Assembly: GCA_019911785.1 (NCBI GenBank)
Contig: JAIOJM010000076.1
Span: 1 to 9,553 of the forward strand
Direction: 5' to 3'
Origin: Sulfuricella sp.
GTDB lineage: Bacteria > Pseudomonadota > Gammaproteobacteria > Burkholderiales > Sulfuricellaceae
DNA length: 9,553 nucleotides
Part shown: positions 1 to 4,850 of the stretch, piece after piece
Layout: the number at the start of each line of letters is the position of its first letter
How positions within the stretch are numbered: position 1 is the first letter of the stretch
Made by a program: the position numbers and the translations under genes
The notes under the pieces: model-generated
Seen by the model: the letters and a program-made list of their open reading frames with translations, nothing else
Database searches by the model: none
Told to the model about the DNA's origin: nothing

Positions 1-810
1 GCGGTGCACAGCCGCGGCGGCAGGATTTTCCTGCAGCTCTGGCACTGCGGCCGGGTGTCGCATCCCTCGCTGCAGCCCGGCGGGAATCTGCCGGTGGCCC
101 CTTCCGCCATTCTGCCAGCCGGCCAGACTTTCACCCCTAACGGCTGGCAGCCGCTGGTCACGCCGCGCGCGCTGGAAATTTCCGAGCTGCCGGGCATTGT
201 CGCTGACTACCGCCAGGCGGCGCAAAACTGCGTGGCGGCCGGCTTCGACGGCGTTGAAATCCATGCCGCGAACGGCTACCTGCTCGACCAGTTCATCCGC
301 GACGGCTCCAACCGGCGCACCGACGTCTACGGCGGCTCGCTGGAGAACCGCAGCCGGCTGCTGCTGGAAGTGACCGAAGCAGTCACCGGCGTGTGGGGCG
401 CAGACCGGGTCGGCGTGCGCTTCTCGCCGATCAACAGCCTCAACGACATGCGCGATTCCGATCCGCAAAAAACCTTCGATTACATGGCTGACGCCCTGAA
501 TGCCTTCGACCTGGCCTACCTGCACGGCATGGAACTGGATTTCGGCGCCAATCCGCCGGCTTTCGATTTCGTCCGGTTCCGCCGCTGCTTCAAGGGGCGC
601 TACATGGCCAATGGCGGCTACGACCAGGCGCGCGCCGACGCCGCTGTGACTTCGGGTTACGCCGACCTGATCGCCTTCGGCACATTGTTCATTGCCAACC
701 CGGACTTGCCGGAACGCTTCGCCCGCAACGCCCCGCTCAACGCGCCCGACCCGAGCACCTTCTACGGCGGCGACGAAAAAGGCTATACCGACTACCCTTT
801 CCTCTCTTAA
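1..810 (+). CDS. nemA: NemA-like alkene reductase (Old Yellow Enzyme family), 3' part
   Basis: This is the C-terminal 269 residues of an FMN-dependent, NAD(P)H-using ene-reductase. Such cytoplasmic enzymes reduce activated C=C bonds (N-ethylmaleimide, enones) and often nitro compounds. The reading frame is open from base 1, so the real start lies upstream; the GTG at position 4 is internal. Visible family marks are QLWH..GR near the left edge, the substrate-binding HxxNxY (His at 262-264, Asn at 271-273, Tyr at 277-279) within HAANGYLLDQF, the YGGSLENRSR segment from 328, and the C-terminal TFYGGDEKGYTDYP, which closely resembles the end of E. coli NemA. Family members are about 365 aa, so roughly 95 residues are missing. 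The next flavoenzyme gene starts 12 nt after the stop, suggesting co-transcription. The family is certain; the exact NemA orthology is likely but not proven. Confidence 0.9.
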   Translation, partial: AVHSRGGRIFLQLWHCGRVSHPSLQPGGNLPVAPSAILPAGQTFTPNGWQPLVTPRALEISELPGIVADYRQAAQNCVAAGFDGVEIHAANGYLLDQFIRDGSNRRTDVYGGSLENRSRLLLEVTEAVTGVWGADRVGVRFSPINSLNDMRDSDPQKTFDYMADALNAFDLAYLHGMELDFGANPPAFDFVRFRRCFKGRYMANGGYDQARADAAVTSGYADLIAFGTLFIANPDLPERFARNAPLNAPDPSTFYGGDEKGYTDYPFLS

Positions 811-822
811 CAAGGAACAGCA

Positions 823-1428
823 ATGCAAACCAAATCCGCCTCCACCCAGGTCGCCGTTCACGATATCATCGCCAAGCGCTGGAGCTGCCGCGCCTTCGAC
901 GCAACCAAACCGGTCAGCCGGGAACAGATCGTCGCCCTGCTGGAAGCCGCGCGCTGGGCGCCCTCCTGCTTCGGCGACGAGCCGTGGCGCTTCATCGTGT
1001 GGGACAAGAACAGCGATGCCGTCGCCTGGCGGAAGGCCTTCGGCTGCCTCGGGGAATGGAACCAGAACTGGGTGAAAAATGCCCCGGTGCTGCTGCTGAG
1101 CACCGCCAACAGCCTGTTCCGCCGAGATGGCAGCCCCAACCGCTGGGGCCAGTACGATACCGGCGCTGCCGCCGAGAATTTGTGCCTGCAAGCGGTGGCC
1201 TCGGGGCTGATGGCGCACCAGATGGGCGGCTTCGACGTGGAAAAAACGCGCAGCACTTTCAACATCCCCGAAGAATTCGCATTGATGGCGATGATCGCGG
1301 TGGGCTACCAGGGCGAACCGGAAGTCCTCAACGACGAGCTGAAAGAACTGGAACTGGCGGCTCGCGCCAGAACGCCGCTGGGCGCGCATTTCTTTGAAGG
1401 CGACTGGGGCGTGCCGGTGAAGGGCTAG
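823..1428 (+). CDS. Nitroreductase family FMN oxidoreductase
   Basis: A 201-aa protein of the nitroreductase (NfsB/FRP-like) superfamily: usually homodimeric, FMN-binding cytoplasmic enzymes that reduce nitroaromatics, quinones or related acceptors with NAD(P)H. FMN-contact motifs are in the expected order: KRWSCRAF (about 18-25), ARWAPSCFGDEPWRF (about 43-57), the central GAAAENLCLQA helix (about 114-124), MGGFD (134-138) and GYQGEPE (161-167). Length is normal for the family. The ATG at 823 has a good ribosome binding site (AAGGA from 812) and sits just after the alkene reductase stop, so the two flavoenzymes probably form one transcript. The stop TAG at 1426-1428 lies inside a CTAG shared with the convergent arfB stop. 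The physiological substrate cannot be told from sequence; it is not obviously NfsA or NfsB. Confidence 0.93.
   Translation: MQTKSASTQVAVHDIIAKRWSCRAFDATKPVSREQIVALLEAARWAPSCFGDEPWRFIVWDKNSDAVAWRKAFGCLGEWNQNWVKNAPVLLLSTANSLFRRDGSPNRWGQYDTGAAAENLCLQAVASGLMAHQMGGFDVEKTRSTFNIPEEFALMAMIAVGYQGEPEVLNDELKELELAARARTPLGAHFFEGDWGVPVKG
1425..1428. other. CTAG shared by two convergent stop codons
   Basis: The palindrome CTAG supplies TAG for the nitroreductase gene on the plus strand (1426-1428) and TAG for arfB on the minus strand (1427-1425). No intergenic space and no hairpin terminator is left between the two genes, so each transcript must run into the other's coding region before ending. Confidence 0.9.
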
Positions 1429-1841
1429 TCCTCGACCTTTCCCCGCCCGCGCTTGACCTCGCCACGTTGCTTCTTGGTTTCCAGTCTGCGTTTTTTCGAT
1501 GCCTTGGTCGGCTTGGTGGCGATGCGCGGCTTGGGCTTCTCGGTGGCGTGACGGATCAGCTCCACCAGACGTGTGATTGCGTCCTGCCGGTTGCGCTCCT
1601 GGGTGCGGTGGCGCTTGGCCTCGATCAGCAGCTCGCCCTCGTTGGTCAGGCGGTTGCCCGCCAGCTTCATCAGGCGGGCTCGCACATCCTCGGGCAGCGA
1701 TGGGGAACGCGCCACGTCAAAGCGCAGCTGCACCGCGGTGGACACCTTGTTGACGTTCTGCCCACCCGGCCCGGAGGCGCGGATGAACTGCAGTTCGATT
1801 TCGTTCTCGTCGATGGCGAGCTGTGAAGTAATCCGGATCAT
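1425..1841 (-). CDS. arfB: Alternative ribosome-rescue factor ArfB (peptidyl-tRNA hydrolase)
   Basis: A 138-aa release-factor-like protein that rescues ribosomes stalled on truncated mRNA by hydrolysing peptidyl-tRNA. The catalytic GGQ is at residues 26-28 in RASGPGGQNVNKVST, the hallmark of the RF-1 peptidyl-hydrolase domain. The last 35 or so residues are very basic (KPTKASKKRRLETKKQR), matching the tail that enters the empty mRNA channel. Length matches E. coli ArfB/YaeJ (140 aa). I chose the ATG at 1841-1839 because it gives the family's usual short N-terminus (MIRIT.....I...E). The frame is open for 39 more codons upstream, but these show no family likeness. No strong Shine-Dalgarno is visible, only GGCGGC just before the ATG. 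It is transcribed convergently with the nitroreductase gene, with 4 bases shared at the stops. Confidence 0.93.
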   Translation of the reverse strand: MIRITSQLAIDENEIELQFIRASGPGGQNVNKVSTAVQLRFDVARSPSLPEDVRARLMKLAGNRLTNEGELLIEAKRHRTQERNRQDAITRLVELIRHATEKPKPRIATKPTKASKKRRLETKKQRGEVKRGRGKVED

Positions 1842-2173
1842 GCCGCCATGGTAGCAACCGGCTGCTTGCCATGGAAGAAATAATCGCGTCAAATCCAAGC
1901 GGCATGGGTTTCTTTTGCAAGAAATATCATGAGAAATTTTAGCGGGAAACAGGGTCAACCCGACCCAACTGAATTAAACCTATAATCCGCAGATGGCGCA
2001 GATTCACACAGATAAAACCCGCTGAATCAGGTGGTTGAAAGTCAATCGCACACCACCGTCAGGGTGAGTCATGCAATGAAGTCAACGCATTGAAATATCT
2101 GTGTAAATCTGTGTAATCTGTGGATGAAACTGCGGTTTTAGGTTGAATCGAGTCGGAGCTTCTCTTACGCGTT
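1842..2173. other. Gene-free, less GC-rich stretch upstream of arfB
   Basis: About 330 bases without a credible gene. It must contain the arfB promoter (minus strand), but I see no convincing -35/-10 pair. A short perfect hairpin (TTTCTT, loop TTGC, AAGAAA) lies at 1909-1924. Two CCATGG hexamers (1846-1851 and 1869-1874) flank the start region of arfB. The right half is occupied by the inverted repeat element at 1985-2125. Confidence 0.6.
1985..2125. repeat. Long inverted repeat of ATCTGTGTA-like tandem units
   Basis: The arms at 1985-2014 and 2096-2125 are reverse complements at 25 of 30 positions. The right arm reads as three near-identical units (ATCTGTGTAA, ATCTGTGTA, ATCTGTGGAT); the left arm carries the same units inverted (CAGATTCACACAGATA and similar). 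The 81-nt centre contains a smaller stem, GGTGGT at 2030-2035 with ACCACC at 2052-2057. I know similar CAGATTACACAGATT-type sequences as interspersed intergenic repeats in many bacterial genomes. The element lies between arfB and a doubtful small ORF and could be a non-autonomous mobile or REP-like unit. No transposase or clear target-site duplication is seen. Confidence 0.75.
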
Positions 2174-2416
2174 TCAGAAGGGTTTCTCTGTCTTGAGTCT
2201 GCAACAGACCTGACATATTCCATTCACTCCCAGGGAATCCATCCATTCGCTTTTCTCGCGAAGTCTCTCGGCATCAAGAGTGTCAAGCAACGTGCGGTCG
2301 AGAAAAATCCCATTGGGATGCAAAGCCTGAGCATAATTTTGATTGGCCCATTCGGCATCTTTTTCCAGGAAACAGTGCCCCTCTACGCATCGACAAAAAA
2401 CCTTTCCTTGATCCAC
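2174..2416 (-). CDS. Hypothetical 80-aa Cys-rich small protein (doubtful)
   Basis: An 80-codon ORF starting at GTG (2416-2414). A G-rich possible ribosome binding site (GAGGGGGG) lies just upstream, and an in-frame TGA five codons before limits the start. Cysteines cluster at both ends, CRCVEGHC near residues 8-15 and CQVCC near 69-73, a spacing that could bind a metal. The middle is polar and helical (LDTLDAERLREKSEW). I do not recognise it. Third codon positions are roughly half G/C, unlike the strongly G/C-biased neighbours, so it is either recently acquired DNA or not a gene. It is flanked by repeats on both sides, which weakens the case. Confidence 0.3.
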   Translation of the reverse strand: MDQGKVFCRCVEGHCFLEKDAEWANQNYAQALHPNGIFLDRTLLDTLDAERLREKSEWMDSLGVNGICQVCCRLKTEKPF

Positions 2417-2493
2417 GCTTCGCCCCCCTCAACTCATTGCGTACGCATGTCACGCTCCAGCTTACGCACACGTTGATGTATACGCCCCGATAT

Positions 2494-2516
2494 TCGCGGC
2501 CTGAAGGCCGCTCCCA
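2494..2516. repeat. REP-like hairpin (GCGGCC TGAA GGCCGC)
   Basis: A perfect 6-bp GC stem (2496-2501 with 2506-2511) around a TGAA tetraloop. On the minus strand it reads TGGGAGCGGCCTTCAGGCCG, the form of extragenic palindromes found in Pseudomonas and other Proteobacteria. To its left at 2438-2468 is a looser inverted structure, TGCGTA...TACGCA, starting with the palindrome TGCGTACGCA (2438-2447). The whole 2430-2520 block looks like composite repeat DNA. No RAYT transposase is in the window. Confidence 0.6.
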
Positions 2517-2603
2517 CGCTTCCGGCAAACCCGTGTGTATTGTGCAGATTACCGGATTATAGCCAATGCCGATAGTTGCGAAATAACCAATTGCGATTTA
2601 AGG

Positions 2604-2627
2604 CGGTATAGCCGATACCGATACAAT
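2604..2627 (+). promoter_or_regulatory. Candidate XRE operator and -10 region
   Basis: An inverted repeat CGGTAT-agccg-ATACCG (2604-2609 and 2615-2620) lies 5 nt before the first ATG of the XRE regulator, followed by a tandem CGATAC CGATAC (2613-2624) and a TACAAT hexamer (2622-2627) that fits a -10 box in five of six bases. No good -35 is seen. Placement suggests autoregulation by the downstream repressor-like protein. This is inference from position and symmetry only. Confidence 0.4.
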
Positions 2628-2982
2628 GATCGCCATGATGAAGGAACGCATCAAACGGGCGCGGCGGGAGCGGGGGTGGAGCCAGGCGGAACTGGCGCGG
2701 CGCATGTCCGTCACTCAACCCTCGGTGGCGGAATGGGAGTCGGGGCGCAAGGCGCCCAACATGAAGAACCTGATGCACCTGGCGAAACTGCTCGACGTGG
2801 GGTTCGAATGGCTTTCCACCGGACGCGGCGAGATGCGCCCGCCGCCCGCCCTTTACGTATCCGAAGCGGCGCCCGCCTATGAATGGATGCAGCCGGAGGA
2901 ACGGCGGCTGTTGAACACCTTCGCGCGCCTCCAGCCACGCCAGCGCGAAGCGTTGCTGGAATTTCTGGAGTCTTTAGCATAG
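2626..2982 (+). CDS. XRE-family helix-turn-helix transcriptional regulator
   Basis: A 118-aa Cro/C1-type DNA-binding protein. The HTH occupies about residues 7-66: RIKRARRERGWSQAELARRM, then SVTQPSVAEWESGRKAP (recognition helix around 30-38), then LMHLAKLLDVGFEWLSTGRG. The remaining 50 residues are a short helical tail (EERRLLNTFARLQPRQREALLEFLESL), likely for dimerisation; there is no peptidase or sensory domain. Three ATGs are possible (2626, 2635, 2638) and none has a Shine-Dalgarno. The first is used here, but MKERIK from 2638 is equally plausible by comparison with the family. If the TACAAT at 2622-2627 is the -10 box, the transcript would begin close to 2635 and be leaderless. The target genes are unknown; a palindrome just upstream suggests self-control. 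Confidence 0.88.
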   Translation: MIAMMKERIKRARRERGWSQAELARRMSVTQPSVAEWESGRKAPNMKNLMHLAKLLDVGFEWLSTGRGEMRPPPALYVSEAAPAYEWMQPEERRLLNTFARLQPRQREALLEFLESLA

Positions 2983-2996
2983 CAATCCGCCCCCGG

Positions 2997-3119
2997 ATAA
3001 CTCCCCAAAACATTCTCGACTTCTGGTACTCGAAAGAGATGCAAGGCCGCTAGTTTTCATCCACGCCGGCGCTGGATGACGAGATACGGGACAAATTCGA
3101 GGCGCTGTGCGCGGGGCCG
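2997..3119 (+). pseudogene. Remnant of a DUF924-family gene (N-terminus only)
   Basis: In one frame the plus strand reads TPQNILDFWYSKEMQGR, then TAG (3051-3053), then FSSTPALDDEIRDKFEAL, ending at TGA (3120-3122). This matches the N-terminus of DUF924 proteins (PF06041), which begin xLDFWF, continue with a RWF motif and then D.EIR..F..L. The TAG falls exactly where the tryptophan of RWF is expected (one-base TGG to TAG change). The start position carries ATA (2997-2999), one base from ATG. After residue AL the family likeness stops and the rest (normally about 180 aa in total) is missing. The gene is therefore dead: lost start, nonsense mutation and large 3' deletion. The assignment rests on remembered family consensus. 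Confidence 0.65.
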
Positions 3120-3195
3120 TGACAACGCCGGAGGAAATGCCTCCAGGGAAGCGTTTCCGGGCTAGTACAGCAATCCATGCAGATGACACAGTGAG

Positions 3196-3244
3196 CCGCC
3201 CAAGGCGGATATGCTTCCGCGCCTTCTCCCCCCTTTTTGGGAGA
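3196..3244. terminator. Two small hairpins after the lipoprotein gene
   Basis: On the minus strand, just past the lipoprotein stop (3251), there is a stem TCTCCC/GGGAGA (3239-3244 with 3225-3230, A-rich loop) and further on a CCGCC-CAA-GGCGG hairpin (3196-3208). They could end the lipoprotein transcript, but no U-tract follows either, so intrinsic termination is uncertain. Confidence 0.3.
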
Positions 3245-3250
3245 GAGGAC

Positions 3251-3826
3251 TCAGCGGCTGAGCAGGCGCTCGCCGAACCCCTGGAATGGACCGAGCGGGT
3301 TGTTGTTTTCCTCGCGTTCGTGAATGGCCGGCTGGCCGCCGGTCAGCTTGTAGACGACCAGATTATCCTTGATCAGGATGACGCCGTTGAAGCGCCAGCC
3401 GACAATATCCACCTTGCGTTTGAAGTTAAAGACATCGACCCAGAAATTGCCGTAGCGGTTACGCTTCATGACCCGTTGGTCTATCTCGTAACCCTTGCAG
3501 GCGGTCTTGGCCGAAATGCACTCCTGCACCCCGGGATCGAGGTCGTGCGCATTGATCGTCGGGCTCGGAATGAAGCGGCGCAACAAGTCGGAGTAATTCA
3601 GGATGGTGATGTTCGGATTCGACTCGGGGTCCAGCTTGAGTTGCTTGAGCTCTTCGACGGTGGTTTGGTGCGGGATGATCTTATCGAAGGTCTGCTGCGC
3701 CTCCCCGAAAGTCTGCCAAGGCCCTTCTGTCTCCGTTTCTCCTTTGGGCAGCAGCGAACTGCATCCGCCGAGGTACAGCGGAAAGAAAATAATGGCAAGC
3801 CAAGCTGTTGCTCGCGCTACACACAT
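3251..3826 (-). CDS. Putative lipoprotein of unknown function
   Basis: A 191-aa exported lipoprotein. From the chosen ATG (3826-3824) the N-terminus is MCVARATAWLAIIFFPLYLGGCSS: short charged region, hydrophobic stretch and a lipobox LGGC with the lipidated Cys at residue 22. An ATG six codons upstream (3844) is possible, but the internal one has AAAGGA at proper spacing and gives a cleaner signal peptide. The mature part has IIPHQTTVEELKQLKLDP, reminiscent of the first repeat of BamE/SmpA-like domains, a Cys pair (ECISAKTAC) and a well-structured YGNFWVDVFNF...VGWRFNGVILI...VVYKL region rich in beta strands. I recall similar unnamed lipoproteins in Betaproteobacteria. It appears monocistronic, with no functional partner nearby. 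Role: envelope, otherwise unknown. Confidence 0.8.
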   Translation of the reverse strand: MCVARATAWLAIIFFPLYLGGCSSLLPKGETETEGPWQTFGEAQQTFDKIIPHQTTVEELKQLKLDPESNPNITILNYSDLLRRFIPSPTINAHDLDPGVQECISAKTACKGYEIDQRVMKRNRYGNFWVDVFNFKRKVDIVGWRFNGVILIKDNLVVYKLTGGQPAIHEREENNNPLGPFQGFGERLLSR

Positions 3827-3872
3827 ATCCCTTATCCTTTCCATCGCTTTAACGTTTTAACTTTAGCACTGC

Positions 3873-4076
3873 ATGGATTTTTCGTCATTCTCGCGTAGCT
3901 TGATCGTGTTTTCCGGACCGCTCTTGCGGAAACACGCTGCAACTGCGGATAATGACGTTGACTGGTTCGTCCACGAAGGGCTGATTACCGGCGGAGAGGA
4001 AGCGCGCGACAGCTGGCGCGCACTGTTCGCCGAAACGATGCTACGCTGGAAAGGGACGGAGGAAGGGAAATCATGA
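3873..4076 (+). pseudogene. 3' fragment of an unrecognised gene
   Basis: A 67-codon ORF whose last 50 or so codons (from about 3925) have coding-like composition and a convincing protein sequence (DVDWFVHEGLITGGEEARD, then SWRALFAETMLRWKG). Its first 17 codons look like non-coding sequence and no ribosome binding site precedes the ATG at 3873. It is best read as the tail of a larger gene whose 5' part has been lost. A hairpin-like pair CGTGTTTTCCG/CGGAAACACG spans about 3904-3934, right where coding character begins. The stop TGA (4074-4076) overlaps an ATG (4073) as ATGA, with GGAGGAAGGG just upstream, the layout of a translationally coupled gene pair. Family not recognised; a genuine small protein is not excluded. 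Confidence 0.4.
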
Positions 4077-4158
4077 CGCACACGGCACGGTGGGAAGCCG
4101 CTTCGACGGGCTGAAGGGCCTGACCTTGGACTATCGCTTCTACCGCCTGAGACCTTAA
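4073..4158 (+). pseudogene. Frameshifted or internally deleted gene remnant before ppiA
   Basis: An ATG at 4073 with a strong ribosome binding site (GGAGGAAGGG, from 4059) opens a frame that closes after only 13 codons. A different frame, from 4075 on, reads DAHGTVGSRFDGLKGLTLD then YRFYRLRP and ends at TAA (4156-4158), which looks like a genuine C-terminus with good codon usage. The simplest reading is the start of one gene joined to the end of the same gene after deletion and frameshift. It was coupled by ATGA to the fragment upstream. Family unknown. Confidence 0.4.
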
Positions 4159-4188
4159 CTTTTTCAATTAACTTTGGAGAGAAAATCC

Positions 4189-4755
4189 ATGAAAATGCGC
4201 TTGGCTACCCTCGTTTTCGGGCTGCTGCTTAGCCTGAATGTTTACGCCGCCAATCCCATGGTCGAGATGAAGACCAATCTTGGCAGCTTCACGCTCGAAC
4301 TCTACCCGGACAAGGCGCCGAAGACGGTGGAAAATTTCCTCAAATACGTCAAAGGGGGGTTTTACAAGGGCACGGTATTCCACCGCGTGATCGATAACTT
4401 CATGATCCAGGGCGGCGGTTTCGACACCCGGCTGCGCGAGAAGGAAACCTTCTTCCCGATCCAGAACGAGGCTGCCAACGGGCTGAAGAATGAAATCTAC
4501 ACCATCGCCATGGCACGCACCTCGAATCCGCACTCCGCTGCCGCGCAGTTCTTCATCAACGTGAAGGATAACGCCTTCCTCGACCATACCGTTCCGAAGG
4601 GGCAGGGATGGGGCTACGCGGTGTTCGGCAAGGTGGTGAAAGGCCAGGAAACGGTATTGAAAATTTCCAAGGTAAAAACCGGCACGCGCGATCCCCTGCC
4701 CTCGGACGTGCCGCTGGAGAATGTGGTGATCGAGGACGTGAAGGTACTGCCGTAG
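4189..4755 (+). CDS. ppiA: Periplasmic cyclophilin-type peptidyl-prolyl isomerase
   Basis: A 188-aa PpiA-type cyclophilin that catalyses cis-trans isomerisation of X-Pro bonds during folding of exported proteins. A signal peptide is clear (MKMRLATLVFGLLLSLNVYA, cleavage near residues 20-21). The ATG at 4189 follows GGAGAG (4176-4181); the in-frame TTG at 4174 overlaps that site and is unlikely. Cyclophilin motifs: FHRV with the catalytic Arg at 66, FMIQGGG (71-77), MARTSNPHSAAAQFFINV (108-125) and DNAFLDH (127-133). Phe rather than Trp at the cyclosporin-contact position is typical of bacterial forms. The end, GYAVFGKVVKGQ and KVLP, resembles E. coli PpiA (190 aa). It appears to be a single gene, followed by an inverted repeat that could act as its terminator. 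Confidence 0.93.
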   Translation: MKMRLATLVFGLLLSLNVYAANPMVEMKTNLGSFTLELYPDKAPKTVENFLKYVKGGFYKGTVFHRVIDNFMIQGGGFDTRLREKETFFPIQNEAANGLKNEIYTIAMARTSNPHSAAAQFFINVKDNAFLDHTVPKGQGWGYAVFGKVVKGQETVLKISKVKTGTRDPLPSDVPLENVVIEDVKVLP

Positions 4756-4769
4756 TTTAAAAACACTCA

Positions 4770-4841
4770 ACCGCAAAGGCGCAAAGACGCAGAGGCGCCG
4801 CAAAGATCAAATTCTTCTTTGCGCCTTAGCGCCTTTGCGGT
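4770..4841. repeat. Inverted repeat of GCAAAGGC-like tandem units
   Basis: The outer arms ACCGCAAAGGCGC (4770-4782) and GCGCCTTTGCGGT (4829-4841) are perfect 13-nt reverse complements. An inner pair GCAAAGA (4800-4806) with TCTTTGC (4816-4822) closes a 9-nt loop. The left arm is itself a run of 8-nt units (GCAAAGGC, GCAAAGAC, GCAGAGGC). I know CCGCAAAGGCGCAAAGACGC-type sequences as intergenic repeats in diverse bacteria. The element fills nearly all of the space between ppiA (ends 4755) and the ABC transporter (starts 4851), so it may end ppiA transcription and shape translation of the next gene. Confidence 0.8.
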
Positions 4842-4850
4842 CCACAGCTT

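Noticed and set aside
1842..1958. A 39-codon N-terminal extension of arfB
   Set aside because: The extension has no family likeness and would exceed the normal 138-140 aa length; it contains sequence needed for the promoter.
1985..2125. CRISPR array
   Set aside because: Units are contiguous and about 9-10 nt with no regular spacers; the arrangement is an inverted repeat rather than direct repeats with unique spacers.
3051..3053. Reading the TAG in the DUF924 remnant as pyrrolysine or programmed readthrough
   Set aside because: The start codon is also lost, another stop follows at 3120 and the remainder of the domain is absent, so simple decay explains it.
3107..3898. A 263-codon plus-strand frame opposite the lipoprotein gene
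   Set aside because: The minus strand encodes a lipoprotein with signal peptide and lipobox; the opposite frame has no recognisable domain.
4168..4803. A 211-codon minus-strand frame opposite ppiA
   Set aside because: Shadow of a clear cyclophilin gene.
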